A DNA stretch of 64,000 nt from Subtercola frigoramans (GCF_016907385.1 NZ_JAFBBU010000001.1:248001-312000); one strand, 5' to 3'. Positions 40,675 to 50,105 are shown, counted from the stretch's first letter. Numbers and translations are program-made. The notes: generated by a model from the sequence alone, not told the origin.

Positions 40675-40804
40675 CGTGCGGGGCCAAATGCGCGCGACGC
40701 CCCAGCGGGAAGGTCTGAGTGACACTCAAGCCGCTGCTATCGGGTGGCAGAGGCGAGTGCACAGTCGACGAGACGAAGGGATACGCCCGCGTTCACGAGT
40801 GGTC

Positions 40805-41854
40805 TTACGCCGTCCGGGCTTTGAAGCGCGTGAGGGATTTCAGTTGCGCAGTTGAGCTCCGGGTGATGAGGGGCGCGACGATGGGGTTTTCGCTGGTGAA
40901 GTCCGTGTTTGTCAGAGTCTTCAGCACCCGATTCATGATGAGGTGCCCGAGAGCCTCAAAGTCTTGTCGAACGGTGGTCAGGGGAGGTTGGAAGTGTTCC
41001 GCTTCGGGAATGTCGTCGAAACCGACGACGCTGATATCCTCCGGCACCCGGCTGCCTCGTTCGATGAGAGCGTGGATGAGCCCAAGTGCCATTTGGTCGT
41101 TGGACACGAAATACGCCGTTGTGAGTGCGTGATCCGGGATCGACAAGCCAATGTGGTACCCGCTCAGGGCCGTCCAGTCACCGATGGCCGGGTCGCGCGC
41201 GACAAGGGAATGCTCGGCGAGTTCTGAACGCCAGCCTCTAACTCGCTCGAGGGCATCCGGTGAATCGCTCGGACCTGCGATGTGGCCGATTTCGTGGTGT
41301 CCGAGTTCGATGAGGTGGCGTACAGCGCCGCGGGCGCCGGAGAACTGATCTATCGAGACGCTGTCGCGGCCGGGTGGTGCGCTCGGGTCGACGGTGATGA
41401 GGGGCACTCCGATCTCGAGCTGGTAGGCCGTGTCAAGGATGCTGCGGTGCGTTGAGATTATGACGATCGCCTCGACATTCTGGCGCAGCAGCGACTCAAT
41501 CGCCTCCCTGACCCGAACGTTGGTGGCGGAGAGGATGCTGACCATCAGAACGGAGTAGCGGGCTTCCTGGGCGGCCTCGTTGACGTGCAACGTTGTGGAG
41601 GAGGGTCCGTAGTCAGCAGCCCCTATCGTGATGACTCCGATGATGCGGGAGCGTCGGGTAACCATGGCGCGGGCCGCCGGGGATGGTGTGTAGCCGAGTT
41701 GCCTTATCGCCTCCTCGATTTTCACCCGAGTGGCGGGTCGGACGTTGGGGAGGTCGTTGATCACTCGCGAGACGGTCTGATGGGAGACACCGGCCAGACG
41801 CGCGACGTCGAAGATGGTGGCTGACCTGGCCCGACCGCTTTGCTCAGCCACCAT
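40805..41854 (-). CDS. LacI-family transcriptional repressor of the furanose importer
   Basis: A 349-residue LacI protein: helix-turn-helix and hinge TIFDVARLAGVSHQTVSRVINDLPNVRPATRVKIEEAIRQLGYTPSPAARAM, then the sugar-sensing domain (RSRIIGVITIGAADYG, VSNDQMALGLIHALIERGSRVPEDISVVGFDD, PPLTTVRQDF). It is the last gene of the minus-strand importer operon, 72 bases after the second ATPase, and most probably represses the importer and the divergent GH54 gene. The palindrome at 48187-48200 is its likely operator. Confidence 0.93.
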   Translation of the reverse strand: MVAEQSGRARSATIFDVARLAGVSHQTVSRVINDLPNVRPATRVKIEEAIRQLGYTPSPAARAMVTRRSRIIGVITIGAADYGPSSTTLHVNEAAQEARYSVLMVSILSATNVRVREAIESLLRQNVEAIVIISTHRSILDTAYQLEIGVPLITVDPSAPPGRDSVSIDQFSGARGAVRHLIELGHHEIGHIAGPSDSPDALERVRGWRSELAEHSLVARDPAIGDWTALSGYHIGLSIPDHALTTAYFVSNDQMALGLIHALIERGSRVPEDISVVGFDDIPEAEHFQPPLTTVRQDFEALGHLIMNRVLKTLTNTDFTSENPIVAPLITRSSTAQLKSLTRFKARTA

Positions 41855-41926
41855 TCTCCTTCCTGATCAAGCTGTGTGTGTATTCCCCATTATGCCGAGG
41901 CGTCGCATCTGAACAGTAAGGCGTAC

Positions 41927-43456
41927 CTATTCTGCTGCGCCGTACGCGATGATCTCGAGCAACCGATCCTCCGAAAGGTCGTCATTTTCGAGCATTGCTT
42001 CTAGCTTTCCTGCTTTCATCACCCCGATACGGTCGCTGACCCCGATCAACTCCCGAAACTCAGCGGAGATCAGGATCACCGACATCCCGTTCGCCGCGAG
42101 CTCAGTGACGAGGCGTTGGATCTCGGCTCTCGAGGCCATGTCCACTCCACGGGTGGGTTCATCGAGAACGAGCAATCGCGGAGCGAGAGCGAGGAGGCGC
42201 GCCAGGAGAACTTTCTGTTGGTTGCCGCCTGAAAGGGTCGACGCTTTGGCGGCCGGATCCCGTGGGCGAATGTCTAAGGCGGCGATGTAGCTCATCACGA
42301 GCTCATCGCGATGCCTTCTGGGAAGCCGATGGAGCGAACCGCGTTCGGCCTGCAGCGCCAGCAGGATGTTGTCGCCAACCGACAGTTCGCCGATGATGCC
42401 ATCGAGAGCGCGGTTGTCTGACGAGTAGGCGACGCCGCGTGACAGGGCGCGGGAGGGTGTATTCAGCAGTGCCCGCCGATCGTCTATCTCGATCTGGCCG
42501 CAGTCGGCTTTCTCTATACCGGCGATCAGTCGGGCAAGTTCCGACCGTCCCGATCCGAGCAGACCAGCGATTCCCACAACTTCACCTTCGGCGACAAACA
42601 AGTCGAAGGGTGAGACGACACCCTTCATGCCGATGCGGCGGGCGCGGAAGAAGGGCTCAGGCGCGCCCTGCATACCCTCCATGTTTTCACCTGAACTTTC
42701 GGCCACCAGGGCCCGAGGAGGGTGCGAACGAACGCCGGTCATCTTCTCGACGACGTCGATACGCAGGATGTCGCTGGTGAGGAACTCGCCGACGCTTCGT
42801 CCGTCTCTGAGGATCGTCAGTCTGTCGGCGACCTCGTAAACCTGCTCCAGGAAATGAGAGATGAAGAGCACGGCGACGCCACTTCGACGCAGGGCGTGAA
42901 GCACCCGGAACAATTCGGACACCTCATTCTGGTCGAGGCCCGAGGTCGGTTCGTCGAGGATGAGGATGTCGGCTTTCCCGGCAAGAGCGCGTGCTATCGC
43001 GACCAGCTGCTGCTCGGCCAAAGAGTGCGCACCCAGCGGTGATCTCGGGTCGATATCGAGCCCAAGTTCGCGGAGGGAGCGGTTCGCATCGCGACGCAGC
43101 CGCCTCCAGTCGATGCCGAGGGCCTTGTGATGCTCTCGTCCCAGCATGATGTTCTCCGCAACGCTGAGATTCGTCAGAAGCTCTATCTCCTGATGGACGG
43201 CCTGAATGCCGGCGCGTTGCGCATCAGACGGTGATCTGAAAGACACTCCGATTCCCCGAACCATCATGCTTCCGGCGGCGAGGGAGTGAACCCCGGTGAG
43301 CGCCTTGACCAATGTTGATTTGCCGGCCCCATTCTCGCCGATCAGAGAATGGATCTCACCCGCGAACAGGCGAAAAGACACGTTGTCCAGAGCGCGGACC
43401 CCACCGAATTCGACGGTGGCATCACGGAGTTCAAGTACCGGGGTGTCAGTCCGCAT
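41927..43456 (-). CDS. Sugar ABC importer ATPase with two nucleotide-binding domains (second copy)
   Basis: A 509-residue RbsA/YtfR-type ATPase starting at ATG 43456, 14 bases after the permease stop. Domain 1 has Walker A GENGAGKST, signature SLAEQQLVA and Walker B LILDEPTSGLD. Domain 2 has the degenerate P-loop LLGSGRSEL, signature LSGGNQQKV and Walker B LVLDEPTRGVD, the usual RbsA asymmetry. A second full-length ATPase is already encoded at 45533-47056 in the same operon, so this copy either replaces it in an alternative complex or serves another permease. Confidence 0.94.
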   Translation of the reverse strand: MRTDTPVLELRDATVEFGGVRALDNVSFRLFAGEIHSLIGENGAGKSTLVKALTGVHSLAAGSMMVRGIGVSFRSPSDAQRAGIQAVHQEIELLTNLSVAENIMLGREHHKALGIDWRRLRRDANRSLRELGLDIDPRSPLGAHSLAEQQLVAIARALAGKADILILDEPTSGLDQNEVSELFRVLHALRRSGVAVLFISHFLEQVYEVADRLTILRDGRSVGEFLTSDILRIDVVEKMTGVRSHPPRALVAESSGENMEGMQGAPEPFFRARRIGMKGVVSPFDLFVAEGEVVGIAGLLGSGRSELARLIAGIEKADCGQIEIDDRRALLNTPSRALSRGVAYSSDNRALDGIIGELSVGDNILLALQAERGSLHRLPRRHRDELVMSYIAALDIRPRDPAAKASTLSGGNQQKVLLARLLALAPRLLVLDEPTRGVDMASRAEIQRLVTELAANGMSVILISAEFRELIGVSDRIGVMKAGKLEAMLENDDLSEDRLLEIIAYGAAE

Positions 43457-43470
43457 CGACTCTCTCGCTT

Positions 43471-44493
43471 CTATCTTTTGGGTCGAGCGACCAAAACCCG
43501 CTGCAGAACAACGAAAACCAGCAACAAGCCGCCTACAACGATTTTCGTCCACCAGGAATCGACACCGATATAGGTGATACTGATCTCAATCAGACCATAG
43601 ACCATGACGCCGAAGAGCGACCCGATGATGTATCCGCTGCCGCCCGTGAGAATGGTGCCACCGATGACTACCGCCGCGATGGCGTCGAGTTCCATTCCGA
43701 TGCCGGTGAGGCTGTAACCCGAGCCGGTATATGCCGCGAAGATGAGCCCGGCGATCCCGGCGCAGGTTCCGCTGATGATATATACCGCAATACGTGTCTT
43801 GGCCACCTGAAGGCCCATAAGGCGGGCTGATTGTTCGTTCCCGCCTATCGCGTAGACGCTTCGCCCGAACCGGGTGTACTGCAGAATCCACACCGACACC
43901 AGCACGGTGACGAGGGCGATGATGACAGTGGGTGTCACGAACCAGCCGCCTCCGATCTGAAACCGGGTTCGTTCGAGCCAGATGACCGCCGGGTCCGTGA
44001 TCGGAATCGACTGCAGGCTGACAACGTACGCGAGCCCACGAGCGAGGAACATGGCGGCCAGCGAAGCGATGAAGGCCTGGATCTCGAAAATTTGCACCAG
44101 CACCCCCACAAGCGCCCCGATCACGCTGCCGCTCAGTACGATGGCGGGGATCACGATGATGGCCGGCCACCCTGTTTGCAGAAGCTCAGCTCCGAAGATA
44201 CCGCTGAACGCGACGACCGCTCCGACGGACAGGTCTATGCCCCCGGTCAGGATCACATAGGTCATGCCAACGGCCAGCACGATCAGGTAGGCGTTATCGA
44301 GGAACAACGATGAGATGAGGCGACTCGTGAAGAAATTGCCAAAGATTGTCTGGCCTGCAATGAACATTGAAAGCAGAATCACCGACGTGGTTAGCACCGG
44401 CAGCCATGCCGAGAGCCTCAGCTTCCATCGGGGTACGCGTCGCTGGAATCGCGCGCGTGGTGGCACGGTGTCGATGACGGGTGCGGCGGTCAT
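43471..44493 (-). CDS. Sugar ABC importer permease (YjfF/RbsC-like)
   Basis: A 340-residue permease starting at ATG 44493, overlapping the upstream permease stop (ATGA). It has the family motifs TGGIDLSVGAVVAFSGIFGA and RFGRSVYAIGGNEQSARLMG, the latter in the cytoplasmic loop, then ELDAIAAVVIGGTILTGGSGY. There are about ten membrane helices. Paired with the permease at 44490-45536 it forms the heterodimeric pore, as YtfT and YjfF do in the galactofuranose importer of enterobacteria. Confidence 0.94.
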   Translation of the reverse strand: MTAAPVIDTVPPRARFQRRVPRWKLRLSAWLPVLTTSVILLSMFIAGQTIFGNFFTSRLISSLFLDNAYLIVLAVGMTYVILTGGIDLSVGAVVAFSGIFGAELLQTGWPAIIVIPAIVLSGSVIGALVGVLVQIFEIQAFIASLAAMFLARGLAYVVSLQSIPITDPAVIWLERTRFQIGGGWFVTPTVIIALVTVLVSVWILQYTRFGRSVYAIGGNEQSARLMGLQVAKTRIAVYIISGTCAGIAGLIFAAYTGSGYSLTGIGMELDAIAAVVIGGTILTGGSGYIIGSLFGVMVYGLIEISITYIGVDSWWTKIVVGGLLLVFVVLQRVLVARPKR

Positions 44494-45536
44494 ACGGTGG
44501 CGCTCACTTTCACAGAATCGGGGTGCACGGTGAGGGGAGTCGTCGTACGCCGGTTCGTCAACAGCACCCTGACTCTTCGGGACTGCAGCAGACAAACCGC
44601 GATGACTACCATCGCTTTGAAGAGTGGGGTCACAGCGGGGGGAACCCCGAGGAAGGTTACGGTGGCTGTGAGCGTCTGGATGATCAGCACTCCGACCACT
44701 GTTCCAGAGAGCATGAATTTTCCCCCAGCGAGGGAGGTTCCGCCGATCACAACTGCGAGGATCGCATCGACCTCGACGTTGAGCCCTGCGTTGTTGGCGT
44801 CAGCGGCCATGATGTTCGAGCTGTAGATAATGCCGGCGACACCCGCCAGGAGACCGCTGAACCCATACACGATCCAGATGATGCTCCTGGACTTGATGCC
44901 GGCCAGTCTGCTCGCCGTCGGGTTGATACCGACAGCCTCGAGAAGAACACCGAACGCCGAGCGGCGAACGAGAAGAGCGGCTGTCGCCACGGCGAAGAGG
45001 GAGACGTAAAACGGTACGGGTAATCCGAAGATGTAGCCGGAGGCGATAAAGGAGTACGGTGCGCTTGTGATGGTGGCGATCTGGCCCTGGGTAATGAGCA
45101 TTGCGATACCTCGGCCGGCGAGCATGAGCACCAACGTCGCGATGATGGGCTGGATACCGACGACAGAGACGAGAAAGCCGTTCCAGAGGCCCAAAATGAG
45201 CGAGACGCCGACGCCGAGGCCGATACCGACACCGACTGTCACCGGGGATTCGGGTGACCCCGAGTTCGCTATGAAGCTCAGGGATACTGCGCCGGAGATA
45301 GCGATGATGGCGCCGACGGAGAGGTCGATGCCCCGAGTCGCGATCACGAGTGTCATGCCGACACCGACGAGCATGAGGGGGGCGCTGTTTCGGAGGATGT
45401 CGATCAACGACCCGTAGAGTTCGCCGTCGTTGACCGTAATGCTCAGAAAGCTCGGGCGGCTGACGGTATTGATCAGGATCAACGCGATGAGTGCGACGAC
45501 GGGCCAGAAGAGTCGGTGGCGGGCAACGGTTTTCAT
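44490..45536 (-). CDS. Sugar ABC importer permease (YtfT/RbsC-like)
   Basis: A 348-residue permease overlapping both neighbours by four bases. Motifs: TRGIDLSVGAIIAISGAVSLS, AVGINPTASRLAGIKSRSII, and EVDAILAVVIGGTSLAGGKFML. It is predicted to have about ten membrane segments. It is similar to but distinct from the following permease, which argues for a two-permease importer like YtfT/YjfF and not a simple duplication. Confidence 0.94.
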   Translation of the reverse strand: MKTVARHRLFWPVVALIALILINTVSRPSFLSITVNDGELYGSLIDILRNSAPLMLVGVGMTLVIATRGIDLSVGAIIAISGAVSLSFIANSGSPESPVTVGVGIGLGVGVSLILGLWNGFLVSVVGIQPIIATLVLMLAGRGIAMLITQGQIATITSAPYSFIASGYIFGLPVPFYVSLFAVATAALLVRRSAFGVLLEAVGINPTASRLAGIKSRSIIWIVYGFSGLLAGVAGIIYSSNIMAADANNAGLNVEVDAILAVVIGGTSLAGGKFMLSGTVVGVLIIQTLTATVTFLGVPPAVTPLFKAMVVIAVCLLQSRRVRVLLTNRRTTTPLTVHPDSVKVSATV

Positions 45537-47056
45537 TCGCCACCTCCGATAGCGATGAGTGCCACGATGTCATCCACGTTGATGCCTTCCCTGTTTGTGA
45601 TCTCTGCCACTATTTTGTGGTCCCGCAACACGCAGATGCGTTGCGACAGACGGACGACCTCGTCGAGTTCCGATGAAATGAACAGCACGGCCATGCCGTC
45701 TGCAGCGAGTTCGGTGATGAGCCTCTGGATTTCGGCTTTCGCCCCCACGTCTATTCCGCGCGTCGGCTCGTCAAGAATGAGCACTTGCGGCGCCGTGGCA
45801 AGCCAGCGTGCGAGCAACACTTTCTGCTGGTTGCCCCCGGAGAGATTGCGAATAAGCGCTTCCGGATCGGCGGGCCTGATGTTCAGCGCTGCGATGTACT
45901 TCAGCGCGAGTTCATCCTGCGCCTGCCGGGTCATCGGTCTGGCCCATCCACGCTTGGCTTGAACGCCGAGCGCAATGTTCTCCCGGATCGTCAGGTCACC
46001 GACGATGCCCTCCGCTCGCCGGTCCTCCGATGAAAACGCGATGCGCTGATCGACCGAGTCACGCGGTGTGGCAAGCCGCACGGGTTCTCCATTGACGAAC
46101 GTTCGACCCGAGTCGGCCCGGTCTGCTCCGTAGATCGTTCGAGCCAATTCCGTGCGGCCAGACCCAAGGAGCCCGGCCAACCCGACGACCTCGCCCGAGA
46201 ACAGGGCGAGGTCCGCGGGTTCGACGCTGCCCTTTCGCGTAAGGGCCGAAACAGCCAGAACCGGATCGGTCTCACGGGGGCGCCTCTCGTGTGCGACTTG
46301 CTCGCCCAGCGACTCCAATTCGCTGAATTCGCGTCCGAGCATCTTCGCCACAAGGCCGAGGCGATCGAGCTCGGCCGGCACATATTCCCCGACCAGCTCC
46401 CCGTTGCGCAGAACGGTCAGCCGGTCAGAGATCTCGTACACCTGATCCAGGAAGTGGGAGACGAACAAGATGGCGACTCCCTCGGCTTTCAGAGCGCGCA
46501 TCACGTCGAAGAGCTTCTCCACCTCAGACTGGTCAAGGCTCGACGTCGGCTCGTCAAGAATCAAGACAGACGAGTTGATCACCATCGCCCGGCTGATGGC
46601 GATGAGCTGCTGCACGGCGAGGGAGTGGCTAGCAAGCGGCGAGCGAGGGTCGATGTCAAGATTGAGACGCCGCAGGTGTTGGGCTGCGGCGTCGTGAGTA
46701 GCAGACCAGTTGATACCCCAGAACCCTCGCTTCTCATGACCCAGCATCACATTCTCGCCGACCGTCAGGTTGATACAGAGGTTGACCTCCTGATAGACAG
46801 TTGAGATGCCCGCCGCCTGAGCATCCGCGGTTCCATTGAAATCACGTTCAACCCCGAGGACGACGATCGTGCCAGAATCGACGGCATATACACCCGTCAA
46901 CGCCTTGATGAGCGTAGATTTGCCGGCACCGTTCTCTCCCATCAACGAGTGCACCTCGCCGGCTCGAAGGCTGAGTCCGACATTCTGCAGAGCCTTGACG
47001 CCAGGAAACTCAATCGACACGTCGCGAACCTCAACAACGACTTCTGGGGCAGACAT
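45533..47056 (-). CDS. Sugar ABC importer ATPase with two nucleotide-binding domains (first copy)
   Basis: A 507-residue RbsA/YtfR-type ATPase. Domain 1 has Walker A GENGAGKST, signature SLAVQQLIA and Walker B LILDEPTSSLD. Domain 2 has LLGSGRTEL, LSGGNQQKV and LILDEPTRGID. It starts 70 bases after the binding-protein stop, behind a long hairpin, and overlaps the first permease by four bases. Position and coupling make it the natural partner of the two permeases and of the binding protein encoded upstream. Confidence 0.95.
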   Translation of the reverse strand: MSAPEVVVEVRDVSIEFPGVKALQNVGLSLRAGEVHSLMGENGAGKSTLIKALTGVYAVDSGTIVVLGVERDFNGTADAQAAGISTVYQEVNLCINLTVGENVMLGHEKRGFWGINWSATHDAAAQHLRRLNLDIDPRSPLASHSLAVQQLIAISRAMVINSSVLILDEPTSSLDQSEVEKLFDVMRALKAEGVAILFVSHFLDQVYEISDRLTVLRNGELVGEYVPAELDRLGLVAKMLGREFSELESLGEQVAHERRPRETDPVLAVSALTRKGSVEPADLALFSGEVVGLAGLLGSGRTELARTIYGADRADSGRTFVNGEPVRLATPRDSVDQRIAFSSEDRRAEGIVGDLTIRENIALGVQAKRGWARPMTRQAQDELALKYIAALNIRPADPEALIRNLSGGNQQKVLLARWLATAPQVLILDEPTRGIDVGAKAEIQRLITELAADGMAVLFISSELDEVVRLSQRICVLRDHKIVAEITNREGINVDDIVALIAIGGGE

Positions 47057-47074
47057 CTCTCTCCTTACTACTTC

Positions 47075-47118
47075 GGTTAGGGGTGCGGGCCGATATCTCG
47101 GCTCGCACCCCTAACCGT
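47075..47118 (-). terminator. 20-bp stem after the binding-protein gene, probably a partial terminator/mRNA stabiliser
   Basis: Arms 47075-47094 and 47099-47118 pair along 20 bases with one G-T wobble and a 4-base loop. It begins 8 bases after the binding-protein stop and lies before the ATPase start (47056) in the same operon. Such hairpins usually protect the first message segment and lower read-through so that binding protein exceeds membrane components. Confidence 0.75.
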
Positions 47119-47126
47119 TCGGGTTG

Positions 47127-48125
47127 TCAGTACTGGCGCGTGGGAAGGGCAGCGGTTGCCTGCGCCTGGTCGAATGCCTGATCCTTCGCCAGGTAGAGCT
47201 TGTCGACGGTTTCACCGGCGACCACCTTCTTGACGATGGCGGCGACCTGATCGCCGAGCAGCGGGTTGCATTCGACGACGTAGTTGAATGCCCCATTCGA
47301 CAGCGCCGTCAAGCCATCTTTCGTGCCGTCGATCGTCACGATCTGAATGTCCTTGCCCGGAGTGAGGCCGGCGGCCTTGATGGCGTCGAGCGCACCCAAT
47401 CCCATGTCATCGTTCTGGGCGAACAAGACGTTGATGGTCTTTCCGTACTTCTGCAGAAAGCCCTCCATGACCGTTTTTCCTTCGCTGCGCGTGAAGTTGC
47501 CGGTCTGCGAATCGAGAACCTTGACATCGCTGCCCACAATCGCCTTGTTGAAGCCTGTCGTGCGGTCGTTGGCTGCGGATGAACCGGTCGTCCCTTCGAG
47601 AACGACGAGGTTCGCCTTCTTGCCATTGAACGTGTCAGCAACCCACTTTCCAGCAGTCTCCCCTTCCTTTTCGAAGTCGTCGCCCACGCGGGTGGTGTAG
47701 AGATTGGGATCGGAGTCGACCGAACGGTCTTCGAGAATGACGGGGATCTTGGCATCTTTAGCTTCCTTCAGCACGTCATCCCATCCGGTCTCGACAACCG
47801 GTGCGAACACGATCGCACCCACACCCTGCGTGATAAAACTCCGGATGGCTGCGATTTGATTCTCTTGCTTCTGCTGTGCGTCGGAGAACGTCAGCTTGAA
47901 CCCATTCGCGTCGTCGAGCGAATTCTTCAGCGACGTCGTGTTGGCCGATCGCCAGCCACTCTCTGCGCCGACCTGAGAGAACCCGACCTTGACCGGGGAA
48001 CTGTCCGACCCAGAACCGGAACCTGCGGTGGACCCGCCGCCGACGGTGGTCCCTCCGCTGGCGCACCCCGTGAGAACCAGCGCTACCGCACCAGCCAACG
48101 CCAGCATTCCTACAAACTTCTTCAT
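47127..48125 (-). CDS. Sugar ABC importer, substrate-binding lipoprotein (YtfQ-like)
   Basis: A 332-residue lipoprotein from ATG 48125 (AGAGG upstream). It has a signal peptide MKKFVGMLALAGAVALVLTG with lipobox LTGC, a Gly/Ser linker, and a mature domain KVGFSQVGAESGWRSANTTSLKN, DAQQKQENQIAAIRSFITQGVGAIVFAPV, ILEDRSVD and FAQNDDMGLGALDAIKAAG. The Q-x-x-A-E-S-x-W-R-x-A opening is characteristic of YtfQ, the furanose (galactofuranose/arabinofuranose) binding protein. That fits the divergent arabinofuranosidase gene. It is the first gene of the five-gene importer plus LacI operon. Confidence 0.95.
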   Translation of the reverse strand: MKKFVGMLALAGAVALVLTGCASGGTTVGGGSTAGSGSGSDSSPVKVGFSQVGAESGWRSANTTSLKNSLDDANGFKLTFSDAQQKQENQIAAIRSFITQGVGAIVFAPVVETGWDDVLKEAKDAKIPVILEDRSVDSDPNLYTTRVGDDFEKEGETAGKWVADTFNGKKANLVVLEGTTGSSAANDRTTGFNKAIVGSDVKVLDSQTGNFTRSEGKTVMEGFLQKYGKTINVLFAQNDDMGLGALDAIKAAGLTPGKDIQIVTIDGTKDGLTALSNGAFNYVVECNPLLGDQVAAIVKKVVAGETVDKLYLAKDQAFDQAQATAALPTRQY

Positions 48126-48186
48126 TTCTAAACCTCTTCGTCTAGGTGGCGTCTCCGCCACGGTTGGTGCCCTTTGGCTCACTAAC

Positions 48187-48200
48187 TGTGAACGCTAACA
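48187..48200. promoter_or_regulatory. LacI-type operator between importer and GH54 genes
   Basis: TGTGAACGCTAACA fits the imperfect palindrome TGTnAnCGnTnACA typical of LacI/GalR operators with a central CG. It lies 62 bases before the binding-protein start and about 135 before the GH54 start, in a region serving both directions. Confidence 0.55.
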
Positions 48201-48284
48201 TTCCGTGGCACAAGATCTTAAAGATAACAATTTGATCACGGCAGGCTTGATTTGTCCTGCTAGTCGCTCGATTTGTTTCGGGTC

Positions 48285-48313
48285 TTGACAGAAATCCGTT
48301 TCGAGAGGATTGT
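48285..48313 (+). promoter_or_regulatory. Candidate promoter of the GH54 gene
   Basis: A consensus -35 box TTGACA (48285-48290) is followed after 17 bases by a weak -10 GATTGT (48308-48313), placing the start of transcription about 15 bases before ATG 48336. Confidence 0.35.
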
Positions 48314-48335
48314 TCAAAGTGATCGCTCACATTCA

Positions 48336-49919
48336 ATGAAGAATAGAGATGAAATGGATATTGTTCCCTCTCGTTCCGCACCTCGGCGCGGTTGGCTGGC
48401 GCGACGGGTCTTTGCCGTCGCGGCTATTGTCGGTTTGTTTGGGGCGCTGGCAACGATTGCACCCGCGGCGTCCCAGGCCGCTACCTCGCTACCTTGCGAC
48501 ATCTACGCCAACGCCGGAACTCCATGCGTGGCTGCACACAGCAGCACCCGCGCCCTGTTCGGAACCTACAACGGACCGCTTTACCAAGTTCAGCGGGCAT
48601 CCGACAACACACTCGCTGACATTGGCCTTCTCGCCGCGGGAGGGTACGCCAACGCCGCAGTGCAAGATTCGTTCTGCGGCAACACCACCTGCACAGTCAC
48701 GAAGATCTATGACCAGACGACGCGCCACAACGATTTGACCATCGAGGCCGCCGGCGACGCGGGGCCGGCCAACCGGGGCGTGCCCGCAGGCGCGCTGCCA
48801 GTTATCGCGGGAGGACACGCGGTGTACGGGCTGTCGTTCTCGGGACAGATGGGCTACCGCAATAATGCAGCCACGGGCACAGCAGAGAACGGGGCCGCCG
48901 AAGGGGCGTACATGGTGACATCTGGCACACACGTGAACGGGGCGTGCTGCTTCGACTACGGAAACACTGAACGCGTCAACAAAGACACGGGCAACGGTCA
49001 CATGGACGCGATCAACTTTGGCACCGAACCATGGTTTGCGCAGAACGGACCCGGTCCGTGGGTTCAAGCGGATCTCGAGAACGGTCTCTTCTCCTCAGGC
49101 GCCGGATATTCCACGAATCGGTCGTACACCGGCGACGCATCACCATTCGTCACCGCTCTGCTAAAAAACAACGGACAGACCCGCTTCGCTCTGAAAGACG
49201 GCAACGCTCAGACCGGACCGCTCACTACCATCTACAACGGGGCCCTTCCCACGGCTACCGGCTACAGCCCGATGCATCAGGAAGGCGGGATCGTGCTCGG
49301 CACCGGTGGAGACAACTCCAACGGATCGATCGGCTCGTTCTTCGAAGGAGTGATGACTTCTGGCTACCCCACTGACGCCGCCGACAACGCGGTGCAGTCG
49401 AACGTGGTCGCTGTCGGTTACGGCGCATCGACTGGAGTCTCGGGATCGCTTGCAAACAACTCAGAAATGTCCCTCCGCGCGACAACGCCTGGATTCACCG
49501 ACAACTACGTCAGACACCTGGCCGACGTCGCCGTCATCTCCCCCATCACGTCAACGAGTTCGGCCCTGGACAAGAGCGACAGCACGTGGATCGTCCGGCC
49601 CGGGCTTGCGAGCGGATCGTGCATCTCACTCGAGTCGCGATACTTCCCCGGCGACTTCCTTCGACACTACAATTTCGCAGTGCAGCGGCAACCGATGGAC
49701 GGCAGCATCGTATTCAGAGCTGACGCCACCTTCTGCCCGGTAGCTGGTCAGAATGGCCAGGGCACCTCGTTCCAGTCTTACAACTATCCCGGCAAGTTTC
49801 TCCGCCATTACAACGGAAAGATATACATTGCAAGCAACGGTGGAGCAAACCCCTGGGATACAGCAACCCAGTGGGCCAATGACGTGAGCTTTATCGTAAG
49901 CACCCCCTGGGCCCCGTAA
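48336..49919 (+). CDS. Secreted alpha-L-arabinofuranosidase B, GH54 with CBM42 (AbfB) domain
   Basis: A 527-residue secreted enzyme (start could also be ATG 48354). Twin-Arg-free signal peptide RRVFAVAAIVGLFGALATIAPAASQAA. The GH54 catalytic domain begins LPCDIYANAGTPCVAAHSSTRAL and contains GPLYQVQRASDNT, KIYDQTTRHNDLT, GACCFDYGNTE and GSIGSFFEGVMTSGYP, with the Cys pairs of the family. The C-terminal AbfB domain has beta-trefoil repeats ISLESRYFPGDFLRHYNF and FQSYNYPGKFLRHYNG that bind arabinofuranose side chains. It releases arabinose from arabinan or arabinoxylan outside the cell, feeding the divergent furanose importer. Confidence 0.95.
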   Translation: MKNRDEMDIVPSRSAPRRGWLARRVFAVAAIVGLFGALATIAPAASQAATSLPCDIYANAGTPCVAAHSSTRALFGTYNGPLYQVQRASDNTLADIGLLAAGGYANAAVQDSFCGNTTCTVTKIYDQTTRHNDLTIEAAGDAGPANRGVPAGALPVIAGGHAVYGLSFSGQMGYRNNAATGTAENGAAEGAYMVTSGTHVNGACCFDYGNTERVNKDTGNGHMDAINFGTEPWFAQNGPGPWVQADLENGLFSSGAGYSTNRSYTGDASPFVTALLKNNGQTRFALKDGNAQTGPLTTIYNGALPTATGYSPMHQEGGIVLGTGGDNSNGSIGSFFEGVMTSGYPTDAADNAVQSNVVAVGYGASTGVSGSLANNSEMSLRATTPGFTDNYVRHLADVAVISPITSTSSALDKSDSTWIVRPGLASGSCISLESRYFPGDFLRHYNFAVQRQPMDGSIVFRADATFCPVAGQNGQGTSFQSYNYPGKFLRHYNGKIYIASNGGANPWDTATQWANDVSFIVSTPWAP

Positions 49920-49962
49920 GCAGGTGGTGACCGCTGAATCCAGCCACCAAGCCGCGTACCCG

Positions 49963-50005
49963 ACCCTCCCCACCCCGTGCGAATGAGGTACGGAGTGGGG
50001 AGGGT
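49963..50005. terminator. Bidirectional terminator hairpin between convergent genes
   Basis: 16-base arms (49963-49978 and 49990-50005) pair with one mismatch across an 11-base loop, 43 bases after the GH54 stop and 100 bases before the end of the convergent permease gene. No T-tract. Confidence 0.75.
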
Positions 50006-50105
50006 GACCTCAAAGTAGCCGAAAACAGATAGGCACAGGAGAAGTTCGCAGCATCGCGGATTGATCTGGCCACACCCGTGGCGGGCGGAAAGTTGAGGGT
50101 CAGCC

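Noticed and set aside
40716-40728. TGAGTGACACTCA palindrome between the epimerase and LacI genes
   Set aside because: It lies between convergent genes, has only six-base arms and lacks the features of a terminator or of an operator near a promoter.
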